Positions 23,251 to 35,860 of a stretch of 64,000 bases of DNA are shown here, piece after piece; position 1 is the first letter of the stretch, and each line of letters starts with the position of its first letter. The notes beneath the pieces are model-generated. The model was not told the DNA's origin, made no database searches, and saw only the letters and a program-made list of their open reading frames with translations. This stretch comes from Adiantum capillus-veneris. Its lineage: Eukaryota; Streptophyta; Polypodiopsida; Polypodiales; Pteridaceae. A program made the position numbers and the translations under genes. Where the stretch lies: contig CM043942.1 of NCBI GenBank assembly GCA_014529385.2, positions 52,506,774 to 52,570,773 of the forward strand. Direction: 5' to 3'.

Positions 23251-23838
23251 ATGTATTTAAGGTCGGGAGCCTTTGTTAAGTCGGGAGCTAAAAGTGTCAA
23301 AAGTCAAGTAAGCACCACGTCCACCGAAGAGAGTGTAACTCAGACGAAACTAGACCCATTAGCACCGATCATTGAAGAGGGTAGTGATACTGACACTTCG
23401 TCAGAAAAGTCCTTCTTCATGATGAGTCAACAGCCAGGAGGTTTCAACGGTGAAGGACCAATGCCAGGGGGGAGCACCTCCCTACATCCTTTAAACAAAA
23501 CCAAGTTCACTATAATCTTCTTGGAAGGAACTAACTCGAGGGGAGCCTTAGTTTATTTTGACTATCGGGGATGCAAGTGTATTTGTATTGAAGAAAGACC
23601 GGCTCAGAGACTAGAGATAATTCAAGTCTATGATGATGGAGACAGATTCCGAGATGAAAAGGGGAACCACTATCTGATAGTGAGTAACCCTGAGGATTAC
23701 AACAGATATGGGGATAATGTGGCAAAAGGAAAATGGTTTCAGAAACCCAAGAACCGCCTCCTAACATTGATCGACCTGGAGCACTTTTTATGTATGATAA
23801 GAAAACAACCAGGGTCCCAACCTATAATGAGAATGTAG
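23251..23838 (+). mobile_element. Giant element N-terminal ORF (unrecognised)
   Basis: About 195 residues open, starting MYLRSGAFVKSGAKSVK, Ser/Thr-rich at first (STTSTEESVTQ), then a Gly/Pro-rich stretch (QQPGGFNGEGPMPGG) and a charged part. It precedes gag and may be the gag N-terminus or a separate leader ORF as in Ogre-type elements. No domain recognised. Confidence 0.6.
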
Positions 23839-24075
23839 GGATTTACAAGCATGAAAGCGAGGGAATAGTCTCTTACTTTCGATGCAAGGAACCCTACCCA
23901 AACGAATTAAGCATGAGGGCTAAGGGATTTACAAGAACCACCACTCTATGCACAGTATCAAGGAGAGAGTAAGCCAAAGACTCAGGGGTCAACTGAACCT
24001 GGAAGAACACCCCTAGAACGAGTTCAGAAGGATGAACCATCTCTCGCTGTTAGAAATTATGGCTTAGGAGCACCA

Positions 24076-25490
24076 TTGGGAGAGGAACCTGGCCACTACA
24101 GAAGACCAGAGGAGGTATATCGACTAAGACGGGGAGTTCCCATGATGAGATTTGTAGACCATCGTAGAATTAGACCTTCTCAAGTACAAAAATGGGTAAA
24201 CAAGAAATATACGGGAAGCACGGATCCAAGAGATCATGTAGCAGCCTTTGTGCGTGTAATTAGAGCTGAAGAGGTGTTAGACTTTCCTACCCAATTTGTT
24301 GGATTCGGTTTAACCTTAGAGGATGATGCTGCTACATGGTTTGACTCAGTGGAGCAAAGAGACTTTGAGTCTATGGAGGAAGTGTTTGACGAGTTTATCA
24401 AGGAATTCTCACAAAGGGGAATAGCTCATAATACAGTCTCACAAATTCATAAATTCAAACAGAAAGATGGAGAGTCTGTGCGAAAGGCAGCCCTCCGATT
24501 AAAAAGATATGTTAAGTTCTGCCCCGTGGAAGAACTACCAACTCAGTCCAAACTTATGCTTATATTTATCCGAGGACTAAGGAATGCAGATCTTCAGAAG
24601 GACTTACATATGAAAAGGAGCATGACGTTGAATGATTTAACCAAGGAAGCTCTATACCTTGTGGACAATTGTGCGGTCTACAAAGAGGGTGAGTTCAAGG
24701 ATCTTGACGATGATTCTTCCTCGCAACAAAGCGGAAGCAAGTCTGCTAAGACAACACCGAAAGGAGAAGTAGCGGTAAGCCAAGAGCAGCTTGTAGAGGA
24801 AGTGCTCAAAAAGATTAACTTGTATTCCAAACCACAAGCTAAACAACCAAAATGGTGTGCGATTGAACAAAAATGGACAAACCATGGGACGGAGGAGTGT
24901 TATTATAACAAGGGATATGTGAGAGAACGACCATATGCTCCGCAAGCTCAGGCGACATCCCCTCAAGTCCCACCGATGCCTAGATATCAGACAGGAAACC
25001 TACCAGGACCTGTAGGTGTAGAAATACCACAACCAGTGTTGGGACAAAAACCACCCCTACCAGGATTACGACCGGTCAGCATAAGATACACACCCACAAT
25101 AACTGAGTCAGATGAGAAGGCTTTGATACCTATGCATGCATACTACGACGAGCCCAATGGATATGCGGCGAACTCTGTCTATTATCCACAGGAAGAACCC
25201 TCTACACCAGAACCATGGAGCATGATAGGAAATACAGGACCACCAACTGCTGCACAGGCAGCGGGGGAAGGAAGATATAGCTTGGATGAAAGAACACTGT
25301 TGTTCATAGCCAACGGAGGCATGAGCGGGCAAAGAATTGCACACCAACAAGAGGAGCTCCAGGAGCACCTCAACAGCCTAAAGGACCATGCTACAAGTGT
25401 GGTGGAGACCATTGGCTGAGGGCCTGCCCTCATGAAGAAATCATTAGGGTCAACGCATATTGCACCGAGTGTGGAATTACTCACTTGATC
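24076..25490 (+). mobile_element. Giant element gag
   Basis: An open frame to 25419 contains the Retrotrans_gag domain (about 24190-24660: WVNKKYTGSTDPRDHVAAF, LEDDAATWFDSV, FDEFIKEFSQRG, FIRGLRNADLQKDL). A Cys/His segment (WCAIEQKWTNHGTEECYYNKG, about 24850-24915) follows, and around 25400-25490 a CCHC knuckle (CYKCGGDHWLRACP) with a second Cys pair (YCTECGITHLIPDCP). These would package element RNA in the virus-like particle. The region is spread over more than one frame in this copy. Confidence 0.85.
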
Positions 25491-27301
25491 CCTGATTGCC
25501 CTAAAAACCCGAGCAAAGGAGCAAAAACTACCTTGAATATGTTGGGAGCGCTGCCTTCCAGTGGAGGGTCAGAAAACGAAACTCCGATTCCTGTTAAGGT
25601 CTTGACGAGAGCCCAAGCAAGGGGAAATGACAATCAGCCCAAGAGTAACGATGAAAATCAGGAAGAAATCAAGACTGACAAGTCTAGCATCATTCGTGAT
25701 AATCCTTGGAAAGAACGAAGAGCGAAAATGAAAGCTAGACGTGAGCGAAAACAAAAAGATGTAGAAGCTAAGCTAATGATAGCTCGAGAGCAACTTAAAC
25801 AGCAAAGAGAGTCCAACTCTCTAAAATCAACGGAGGGACCAAGAAGTGCAAGCTCAGGAGGGTCGGTATTGGTAGATAAGATCAATGAACCCTTAGATGC
25901 AATCTTGCAAGCATATGAAGCAAGATTGAAGAACAGACAGACTCTAGAGCAAAGGTGGATGACATATCCATATCCAGAGATAGAAAAACAGAACTAGGGA
26001 TGTACAAACAGCTGATTGAAACTGCACAAGCTTTATTGGAGCCTCCACCTATGGAAGTGGGGGATAGAGTAATCAAACCACCAAACAATGAAACACCTCA
26101 CAAATTGAACAAAGGATACCCGACAAGATAGAAAACGTTAAATCCTTGTCGGATGTAGAGGATGCAAGAGACGTGCCTAATAGCACTGATGAATCACTGA
26201 AAGATTTTCCACCATATACCCCTATTGTGGAAGAAAATTGGCCTGAAGAGCTATGGGAAACGGTGAGAAAAGCTCAAGAAAAATATGAGACAAAAACAGT
26301 CAAATCGGCACCTTTCTCGAAGTTGAACTTGAATAAGCCTCCATGGGATTTAGACGTTAAATCATTTCAAGGGGATAATGGTTCAGTTGCATCCGAAGAT
26401 AGCAGACCAGCATCACTCAGAACTTTGCCATCATATATGGGGGACTATGAGGCAAGGTCAAGAAATTCGAAGAGTACCTTCTCAAAGAATAGGCGGGTCA
26501 TGAAGCAACTCAAAATGGTGCAGGACTGGGGTATGATTATTTGTATCTAAGACATGCTGAAACTACTACACGAGTAAACATGAAAAATCATAACTACCAT
26601 GATGTCACGAGAACCCCTGTGGAAGAATTTGACTCAGCCACCATTAGTGGATCAGAAGTCCCAGCGTGGCTTTGTAAGAAAAAGGAGATATGGATGTGCG
26701 GGGCATCCCAATGTAGTGAATTTGACCACAATGAAAAGACACTAGAGAGGGTCTTGGAAGACGATGCATATATACGAGAACCTTTTCCTGAAGAGAAGCT
26801 CGAACCCCTAGAATGGTCTCAAATTTTGGCTACATTGGATGTATGCGTCAATGAAGTCACTCCCACCAAATTTTGTGATGAGAATGGCTACGATATCATA
26901 CCATACTACATGTTGAGAAAAATTGTGGAGGAGGACGAGAACGATGGAGATACTGAGAATACAAGGATAACGCGGATGACGAGAAGTCGAAAAATACGGA
27001 GGGAGACGACAATCAAGATCAAGACAATGACGTCTTCTACAATTTTCCAAACCAAAGTGAGAGACGCCAAAAAAGATACAAGAGTAAACGACACCATATC
27101 GGTCTACCAACCATGCTGAGACCCATGCCGGAGTTTAGGGGTAAGACACATTTCCTTATGAACATTCATGTTGTTGATTGTGCTAAGGATAAAGTGTCAG
27201 GAAGATTTCTTAAGGTTGTTGAAGACTCAAGATTTAAGTCCAGAGTGTTGAAACCTAAGATAACCAGCAAAGCAAAAAAAGAGTTGCATCAGAAAAACTA
27301 A
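25485..27301 (+). mobile_element. Giant element ORFs between gag and reverse transcriptase (no protease seen)
   Basis: Successive open frames (25485-25997, 26146-26550, 26541-27119, 27113-27301) with highly charged text: a basic helical segment (ERRAKMKARRERKQKDVEAK), acidic stretches, and a compact part (26600-26920, with PAWLCKKKEIWMCGASQC and EPLEWSQILATLDVCVNEV). The aspartic protease normally found between gag and reverse transcriptase is not recognisable in any plus-strand frame here. Function unknown. Confidence 0.6.
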
Positions 27302-27321
27302 ATGTCTCTGGTGGTCCAATT

Positions 27322-29082
27322 ATGACGAAAATTGAACAGAAAACGAGATACAATGAGTTGAAACAAAAAATTAAAAATGTATGGACAACTGAAATGGAAA
27401 GTAGCGATGGAACGAACGCTAGTGATGGGAGTAAAAAGATAGATGTACCTCCTCACTATTGTAAGTACACCATTCAGGAAAGAAGATTGGTGGTTCAGCA
27501 ACCAATGAGGGAGCCTAAATCAAACGAGTCCTATGATGGGCCAGAGAACACCAAGAAAATAGACTTAGCAGAGCCAGGAGAAAGTCCTCGACCTGCTTAC
27601 ATTGCCACAGATCTAGGTCGGGAAGAAGAGGACTTACTGATCAAAACACTTAAGGAGTTTCGAGATGTATTTGCATGGTCGTACAAAGATTTAAAGGGGG
27701 TGGATCCTAACATTTGTGAACATTCAATCCCTCTGAAGTCTGATGCAAATCCAAGCAAACAACGTCCATACACGTATAATGAGACATTCGCCAAAAGGAT
27801 AAAAGAAGAGATAGACAAACTTATGGAGGCTGAATTTATTTATGAGATAGAGCACACGGACTGGGTGTCCCCGATAGTGGTGGTACCCAAGAAAAACAGG
27901 CAATTACGAGTGTGTGTAAATCTCAAGAAGGTAAACGCAGCAACAATAAGGGACAACTACCCTCTTCCTATCACTGAACACGTCCTAGAACGAGTAGCAA
28001 GCAAGCAAGCCTATAGCTTTATGGACGGATTCTCTGGTTATAAGCAATTGGGGGTCAAACTAGAAGATCAATACAAAACAGCGTTTGCAACAGAATGGGG
28101 CATATATGCGTTTAGAGTAATGCCATTTGGCTTGACCAATGCTCCAGCCACATTTCAGAGATTAATGACACATGCTTTTAAAGAATACTTGCGAATATTC
28201 TTGGATATTTACATGGACGACTTGTGTGTCTACTCTCTATTGAGAGAAGACCATATAGATCATCTTAGAAAGGTATTTGAAAAGTACAGAACGTATAGGA
28301 TTTGCCTCAACCCAGAAAAATGTGTATTCATGGTACGACAAGGTAAAATCTTAGGCCACATAGTGTCGGCTAATGGAGTTACCACTGATGAAGACAAGGT
28401 AAAGGTGATCATAGAATTGCCAAGACCAAATACTGTACGACAGGTACAATCATTTATGGGACATTGTGGATACTACCGACGTTTTATCTACATGTACGCT
28501 GTAATAGCAAAACCCTTGTATAGTCTAATCGCGCTCTTCAATTGTACCAATGAATGTGAGGAGTCATTCCAGAAACTAAAAGATGCACTGGTATCTGCAC
28601 CAATTCTAAAAGCACCAGATTGGTCAAAGATCTTCCATGTACATGTAGATGCTTCGGCATTTGCAATAGGCTGTATATTAGCACAACCAGGGGAGGGTAA
28701 GACGGATTTTCCAATCAGTTATGCTAGTAGACAACTCAACAATGCAGAAAAGAATTATACTACCACTGAAAGAGAAGGATTGGGTATGATATATGCGGTA
28801 AAGAAATTTCGGCATTACTTGCTCGCGAACAAATTCACATTCTTTGTGGATCATCAGGCACTCTTGTACTTAGTAAACAAACCTTGTAACACGGGACGAA
28901 TTGTAAGATGGTTCATTGTGTTGCTGGAGTTTGATTTTACGGTAGTAGTTAAGAAAGGAAAAACTCATCAAAGAGCAGACCACCTTTCTCGATTACTACA
29001 TGGCAAAAAAGCTACTGGGGTAGATGATGATCTCCCAGACGCATACCTGTTTAATATAGAGATGGTACCGAAATGGTCATAG
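27322..29082 (+). mobile_element. Giant element reverse transcriptase and RNase H
   Basis: One open frame of 586 residues. Reverse transcriptase: [67 protein letters not shown] and the catalytic YMDDL (about 28213). RNase H: FHVHVDASAFAIGCIL (about 28636), SYASRQLNNAEKNYTTTE, FFVDHQALLYL, RADHLSRL. It copies RNA into DNA and removes the RNA strand. Order and spacing within this ORF are normal for gypsy. No second (archaeal-type) RNase H is evident. Confidence 0.95.
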
Positions 29083-29094
29083 CAAATTATTCCA

Positions 29095-30640
29095 TTGCTG
29101 ACATATGAAATCAATCTTGATGACAAACACACGGTGCAAGACATTAGACAAGCACGAAATTACACAATGCTTGCGGGAAGAATGTACCATCATGGAAACG
29201 ATGGGATTCTAAGGTTGTGTATAAGCCCAGAGGAGTACGAAGCGTATCTAGAGGAGGCCCAAAGACAAACAAGGGGATTCCATAGAGTAAATCAAATGAT
29301 GTATGAACAACTAAGAAGACTTGGTGTGTATTGGCCAGGAATGACAGGCGATGTAGCTAAGTACATCAAGAAATGCGACTTTTGCACATCCAATACTACT
29401 GTGGATTATACCACATTATACCAAGTGACAGTAGCACCCGCATGGAGTCATGCTATTGTGGAATATTTGACTAATAAGGAGCTACCAAGAGATTGGTCTA
29501 AAGCCAGACAAAAGGCTTTACAAATCGAAGCGAATAGGTATGCCCTCATTAGTGACCAATTGTATAAAAGAGGAACTGATGACCAACTGAGGTTAGTTCC
29601 TCATGAGAATGACTACTTTCCATTATTGGAACAAGCTCATGCAGGCATAGCAGGAGGTCATTTTTCAGCAGAGAGAACCGTAAAAATCATTATGGTTGCA
29701 GGTATATGGTGGCCGACCATGATTCAAGATGCAGCAGAATTCGTGAAAAGGTGTGATGAATGTCAACGCACTAAGGTACCAGTTAAAAGAGACGAAATGG
29801 CTTTAAGGCCAATGATGAGTGCTCGAGCATTCGCTAAATGAGGATTGGACTTTGTTGGTCCTATCACTCCAGCAGCGTATCGTTCACAAGCACAATATAT
29901 CATAGTGGCCATGGATTACATGACCAAATGGGTGGAAGCAAAAGCCACAATGAAAGCAGACGCTAGAACCACGGCACAATTCTTATATGAATATGTGTTT
30001 ACACGTTATGGCCTTCCAATCGAGCTGGTGAGTGATAGAGGGACACACTTTGTAAATGAAGTTATCCAACATCTCTTAAATGAGTTTATGGTAATTCATC
30101 GCAAATCTGCACCCTATCATCCACAAGCCAATGGCCAAGCGGAAGCAACCAACAAAATATTGTGCACAGTTCTTACGAAACTGGTTAGTGAAACAAGAAC
30201 AGATTGGGATCAGATGCTCTATTCGGCATTGTGGGCTTATCGAGTTGCATATAAAACAACACTCAATGCTACACCATTTAATATGGTATATGGGTTAAAT
30301 GCAGTATTGCCTATTGACTTTTTGATCCACACACTAAGGGTAGCCACACAATTGGACTGGACGGGGCATGAACTTTCAGAACGGTTAGAGGACCTTGAAA
30401 AATTAGATGAGTTATGACTCAATGTTGTAGCAGCCATATATGCAAAAAAAAAGACAACAGAAAGAGTTTTTTGACAAACATGTCAATAATAAGGACTTTA
30501 AAATGGGCAACTTGTCTTAGTATACACCCTTAAACAGCATGCCAAAAAGCTAAAGAAAAGGGGAATGGGGCCTTATTTGATCCAAGAAATATCGTCCAGT
30601 GGAGCAGTAAAATTGTCGACTCTAGATGGAAAAGAAATGC
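29095..30640 (+). mobile_element. Giant element integrase with two zinc-binding modules
   Basis: A first zinc-binding-like module (about 29165-29395: GRMYHHGNDGILRLCISPEE, RGFH, LGVYWPGM, KKCDFC) is followed by the standard gypsy linker (PAWSHAIVEYLTNKELP) and the standard H2C2 module (about 29565-29790: QLYKRG, AHAGIAGGHF, AGIWWPTM, KRCDECQRTK). The integrase core follows (29845-30300: DFVGPITPAAY, ELVSDRGTHFVN, YHPQANGQAEATN) with Asp, Asp and Glu visible, then a GPY/F-type module near 30565 (MGPYLIQEISSSGAVKLST). The region is broken in a few places. Confidence 0.9.
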
Positions 30641-30820
30641 CGAACTGGATTAGTGTGGGTGTCGTTTAAAAAAATATCATCTACCTTTAACACCGAAAAT
30701 GTTGTTTCAATTGCATTATGGAAAAGCCTATAGACAGGAACAGCAAAGAATTCAGGACCAGGCACAACAAGAGCCAAGGAACGGATTGCTAAACGAAAGC
30801 AGTTTCTCAGGACAATAAAC

Positions 30821-31818
30821 GTGGTCACCCCAATCATGACTGACGAATATCCTCTTTCGACATCCCAAACAAACGAAGCTGATATACAAAGCGAAGAATT
30901 AGCAAATACCATGACAGACTTTAGGGCTCAGGACGATAGCATCATTGACGACTTGGAAGATACGTGGTGTAGTCCTTACATAAAAGCTTATGCAGGCACA
31001 AAACAAGTTGAAATCTATGCATTGCTTGACACTGCAGCAAAAATGAGTGTCATCAGCTTTGAGCTCTTTCAGAAACTTGGACCAATGAGGACGATCCCAG
31101 AGACACACCGTTGAAAGTAGCATCGGGTGATGAGGTGACCACGTTGTGGTCTATTATAATACCAATCATAGTGCAGGCACACCAGTACACTACAAAATTC
31201 CATGTACTGCCACCAAGTAAATCAGCAACGCCGTGTATCTTAGCAGTGTCATGGATGAAAGCTAACAGGGTATTCATTGATTTGGATACTAATGAAGCAC
31301 TGTTCCGAAATGACAACTTTTCAGAACCCTTCTTATCATATAACCAATACATGTCAAGGAGGAAACAGAAGTCAATACAACCACAAGGATATGCCCAACA
31401 ACAAACAGAGTTTACAAGTCCAGCAACGTCTTATCAAAAATCAACAACCATGCAGGGAATCAGGCAAGTTTGGGTACGGCGTACAGATCTGGCCGAGGCA
31501 CAATTACATCAAAAGAGGAAATACAAAGTTTGGATAAGGCAAGACAGCCTAATTCCTATAAAAAAGGGGCAGAAAAACAGACAAAACACCAAAAGCCAGC
31601 AAAACTTCAAAGAACCACAGTCAAAATCGGTCGATTACGCAACGGACTATATTGGTATGGCGGCCAAAATTGCCAATTCAAAACAGGCCAACAACACAAG
31701 AAGGGAGGCCAAAGATGACCATCGAGCAGTTATCTACAACTGTCAATGTCAAGCCACATCATGCAAACAGCACGAGGAAACAAACAGAATCAACAACAAA
31801 AACTACAAGGATCTATAA
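30821..31818 (+). mobile_element. Retropepsin-like region placed after integrase
   Basis: Within 30960-31330, in neighbouring frames, I read VEIYALLDTAAKMSVIS (active-site block; DTA where DTG or DSG is usual), then VASGDEVTTLWSIIIPI, then PCILAVSWMKANRVFIDLDTNE, which corresponds to the second half of a retropepsin (ILG.dwl...iDf). The remainder to 31818 is a basic, Gln/Lys/Asn-rich tail. Retropepsin cleaves Gag and Pol in the particle. In known plant gypsy elements it precedes reverse transcriptase, so the position is unusual. Loss of the Gly after DT may mean this copy is inactive. Confidence 0.72.
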
Positions 31819-33826
31819 GACCCAAGTCATCAAAGGAGAAAGAAAAAATGTTCCACTAGAAAATGTAACAAAATATACGACAATATCGACTTCAAAGGAT
31901 CCACATACGCCAATTCAAAACCAGTGGAAAACAATCAAACAAAGAGCGGCAGATTTACAACTACTCCTTGCAAAGAAAATCTGCCAACCAACTCAAGCTA
32001 CCACATGAAACCTCAACGACAAATGCCAATAAGCGAATCGCTTATACCTTCCTCTTACACCGCATAAATTCTTTCTACATGCATTGACTGCACATGCATA
32101 TAGGGCTATATTACAAGGCCTGCATTAGCACGAGTTCACACCCATGCACAGCATATACCCTTGACGATACCCTGTCGTCCGGGAGGACTACAACTAGGAG
32201 GGGGGGAGGCATTCCAAATGCGGACTCATGACTCATGTCATATATTAGAGGGCAATGTTTGTGAGCAATTTTTCAACCATTTTTGCATTTTATTGTGTGA
32301 TTTTGGGAAAAAAAATATGCCCTCGTAATTAATCAGAATTGGGAACCAAATCATCACACATGAGCCCCTAGGGATGTGTATAGACTATAAAGAGAGTCAA
32401 ATCTGCCCAAAAAACGTCTAAAAACAGCAAAAAATAGGCCAAGATTGACGATTATGAGTGAGAATGTACATAGACGAGAAAAATGTGAGCTACAAAGTGT
32501 TTTGCTTTTCATAGGTATTTTTATAGGTTAGAATTGCTATTTTCGGGTTATTTTGGGATTTATTTGCTTTATTTTAGCCATTTTCTAGCAAAAATTATAG
32601 AAAAAAATTCCGTAATCCAGATGGAAACACAAAAGAAGAGATGCCTGATCGGAGAAAGGTAAAGAAGACATAGAAAAAATAGGGACTGCAAAGGTGACAG
32701 GGCAAAATGACCACCGTCATGAAGGGACCTCCAACAGGAGAAATCTACAAAAATTGTAGAACTGGAGCAAACGAGGTCCAAATCAAGAAATTTGCGAGCC
32801 TAAACTGCATCTCGCAAAAAGTTATGGCCACAGGTAAAAGATGGGAAAATTTTGTGTCGGAGTCTCGATTACATATAGAGAGGCTAGGCTAGAAATCTCT
32901 CATTTGAGCCATTTTCCATTGTGAGAGAGAGAGCTCCCTACAGCAGTTGAGACTTCCAGAAGCTCATCCATCACGCACGGTCACCAGATCGACATCAGAT
33001 ATGAGAGGTACGCTCGTCAACACTGACTCTAAGTGTTGTTTACTTCAGTTAGTCGCAAAACCTCGCCAGCATCACAATCACAACCTGTGCACACATACGG
33101 TAGACCGGTTGTTAGGGAGACCTAGAGGCCACCAAATGGAACCAAAATTGAAAGACACAATGCCTATAGATTAGGGATCAAGCCTATGACCTCGGAAAGC
33201 GCGAAGGAAGCCGCTCAGAAAACCTTAATTTCACAAGACCTGCAAAAGGGCAACTGAACCAAGGTGATCGAAAATGAGCCAAAACTCATAGACAGCAAGC
33301 CAATAACCTCGACAAACCGACTGAAGGGTTAGATCATGAAAAAGTTCGTCAAAACGGAGCCTAAAGTCCCTATCTGATGGAAACTGCACAAAGCGTCACG
33401 ATACTCTAACGGGCCGACTAAATGACAAAATGACACCAAATTTAACAAGGTACATCCAAAAGAGGTCAACTACGAGATGGAATGTGTCCACTCAGGAAAA
33501 AAGCTCTTCCACTAGGACAAATGCCAGCAACAGGCCAGAAAGATGTCCAAATGGTCGTTTTTCGTGTTGTAAACACCAAAACAACAACCGACTGCTTTGA
33601 TGGAAGGTCAAAAGGAAATAAAAGAAAGCCGGAGTCATACAATGACCAAAAGGAATGGCGACCATCACCTAAGTGGTCTACTTCGACTCCAGGACTAGCT
33701 AAGTGCTGCAAACAGAGAGTACACTCTTCTAAATTGATTAAAACTTGATGTGTGTGTCTAGGAGAGCCTATTAACACCATTGTGGTCAACTAACATAAAA
33801 AAAACTGGTAAAAATGACTAAGTACT
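31819..33826 (+). other. Giant element spacer, first part
   Basis: About 2 kb without a credible gene; short plus-strand frames have low-complexity, non-conserved text. It contains the internal polypurine tract at 32195-32208. No sequence in it repeats elsewhere in the window. Confidence 0.6.
32195..32208 (+). other. Second (internal) polypurine tract
   Basis: taggagggggggag, identical over 14 bases to 38279-38292 in front of the 3' LTR. It lies about 380 bases after the retropepsin-side frame and before the accessory block. Possible central priming site or scar of a former 3' end. Confidence 0.75.
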
Positions 33827-34795
33827 AGTCTATCGCGATAGACTTGAATTTACAATTAGACAAGTAAAATTTTGATTTTGGCTTCATGAGGAGTTCTAAC
33901 AAGGAATATTAACCACCATTATCAAATCAAAGTGCAAAAGGGATCTCTTTTGGCCAAATAACCTAGTCTATCGCGATAGACTTGCTACTACAATATTTGG
34001 GGGAAAGACTTTTCAAAATTTTCACAAAACAGACTTGGGAAAGCACATGAAGGCAATACACCAAATTTGGTGACAGGATGGACTCATATGGCAAGCCGAG
34101 AAAGACATGACGACAACTCAGAGTCAGAACAGGACATCTCAAGGGCAGACAGTTAAAATTCACATGTGAGAGGTCAAGAAACCTTACATCAACTTGGAGA
34201 AGGTAGACAGATGATCACAGAGCCAAAAAATGACAAATTGACACTGAGTACCAGTCTATCGCGATAGACTAAGCAGAGGGATACTAGGCCATCTAACCAA
34301 AAATTTGAATTAACAGTTGGATTCAACATGATGCAAGAAGACTACCCACTAAGTTTGAGCCCAAAACAACACAAAATGAAGGAGATAGACCAACATCTCC
34401 TTGGAAGGAATGTGGAAAAAATGGGAGTTGATCCAAAAAGGGGTCACTTGACATTTGAGGTGAAAATGGGATCAGATCATGTGCAAGGTATGAAAAACCA
34501 ATTGGTGGAGGCACAACTGCAAAATAGGACCCTTGTCAAAAGATGGCTAGTCTATCGCGATAGACTGAGCAAAAGTTGCAAATGAACTGATTTTCAATTT
34601 GGGATTATAGAGTGACCTTACATGCCCTATGAACATACACCACACAAAATTTCAAGGCATTTGGACTTGTTCTCCTTCACCAACAACATTAATTTGAAGC
34701 CGTCAGAGTCGCACAATGGAAGAGCTTGTCTATCTGCTAACATTTTACCTTAACTCATCTTGGGACTAAGAAGGCTCATCTAGATGCATGATTAA
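33827..34795 (+). repeat. Downstream palindrome-bearing repeats of the giant element
   Basis: Exact copies of AGTCTATCGCGATAGACT at 33827-33844, 33965-33982, 34253-34270 and 34549-34566 (steps of 138, 288 and 296 bases). About 90 bases after several palindromes a common phrase appears (acaccaaatttggtg near 34058, cacaaaatttcaaggcattt near 34643), matching acaccaaatttcaaggcattt near 22750 in the leader. The array is thus the same repeat as in the leader, placed just before the accessory ORFs. Confidence 0.88.
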
Positions 34796-35860
34796 GTGGT
34801 AATCAATTTAGAAGAGAAGTACTATGTTTGTACATTAACTGTTAATTGTGAATACAGGATCCATGGATGCTTCTCTGGGGAAAAGAAAAGGCAAGAACCA
34901 ACGGAAGGTGCAATACCCTATGCACTTCTACCCAATTCACTAAAGCCAGCGGCCACCTGGATACTTGCAGACGTGCAACAGGCAGCAGCCTTTCAGATCT
35001 ATCAAGGTTCATATGTGGATGACAAAAGAAATTTAGTGGATACAGTGATGATCCCCAAGGAGGCAGAAAATTACTTGAAAAGATCACCGCAAAGGTCATG
35101 GCTCAAAAAAGTTGGCTTATGGAACTTTGTATCACTACCACCAGTAGGGATAGATTTCAAGAGGGTACAACACCTAATTGAGACTATCCAAGAAGATGGA
35201 ACTTGCAGAGTGGCAGGCATGGATAATGAAGTGATGGAGATCCAGATCACCAAAGAAATCATCAAGGAGGCATTGAAATTGTCTGATCAAGGAGCCAACA
35301 TGAGAGAAAGAAGGAAAAACCTCACAGTCTACTTGCAAAAGTCCAAACTACCATCTTTTGAACTCATAGCAAACCCGGAAGTAAGAGAACTGACACAGAT
35401 CTATAGTCAGTGTTTGTTGAGCTACAGCAAAAGACCGCCAAGATACACTACACCACACGGGAGCATCTCAACCACACTGACATGGGCTATGGGAATGACC
35501 CATGAGTTCTATATAGATCACGCATCATATCTGTTTGAAGAAGTGACAAAGCTAAGGCAGGACAAGCCAAATTACATTGCAGGAGGAGAAGTCCTCACCA
35601 GAATCATATACCAGGCCATAGGCGCGGCAGATCAGCTACCACCTGCTCCCCATCAAAACGATTGGCTGGTGTTAAGAGAGAATATCGAAGACAGATCACA
35701 AAGGAAAGTACCGGCCTCTATTAACACCATTGGAGGACGCAGGCTGGAAAGAGTAACAAGAAGTGCACAAGAAAAGATGGAAGAAGAAAGAAGAACTGAA
35801 GAGGAAGATGTCCGACTAAAGAAGCGGAAATGGAAAACAACACCAGGTTGCAGAAGATAG
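34796..35860 (+). mobile_element. Accessory ORF 1 of the giant element
   Basis: 354 residues open. No catalytic motif is recognised. The central part (ID FKRVQHLIETIQEDG, EIQITKEIIKEALKLSDQG, then KRPPRYTTPHG and LTWAMGMTHEFYIDHASYL) has the look of a compact alpha/beta domain, loosely reminiscent of the plant mobile-domain or putative plant transposon-protein folds; that is inference only. The C-terminus is very charged (RRTEEEDVRLKKRKWK). Homologous text occurs at 7817-8966 on the minus strand. The end overlaps accessory ORF 2 by 31 bases in another frame. Its position between pol and the 3' LTR is where Athila elements carry env-like and Tat elements carry extra ORFs. Confidence 0.75.
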
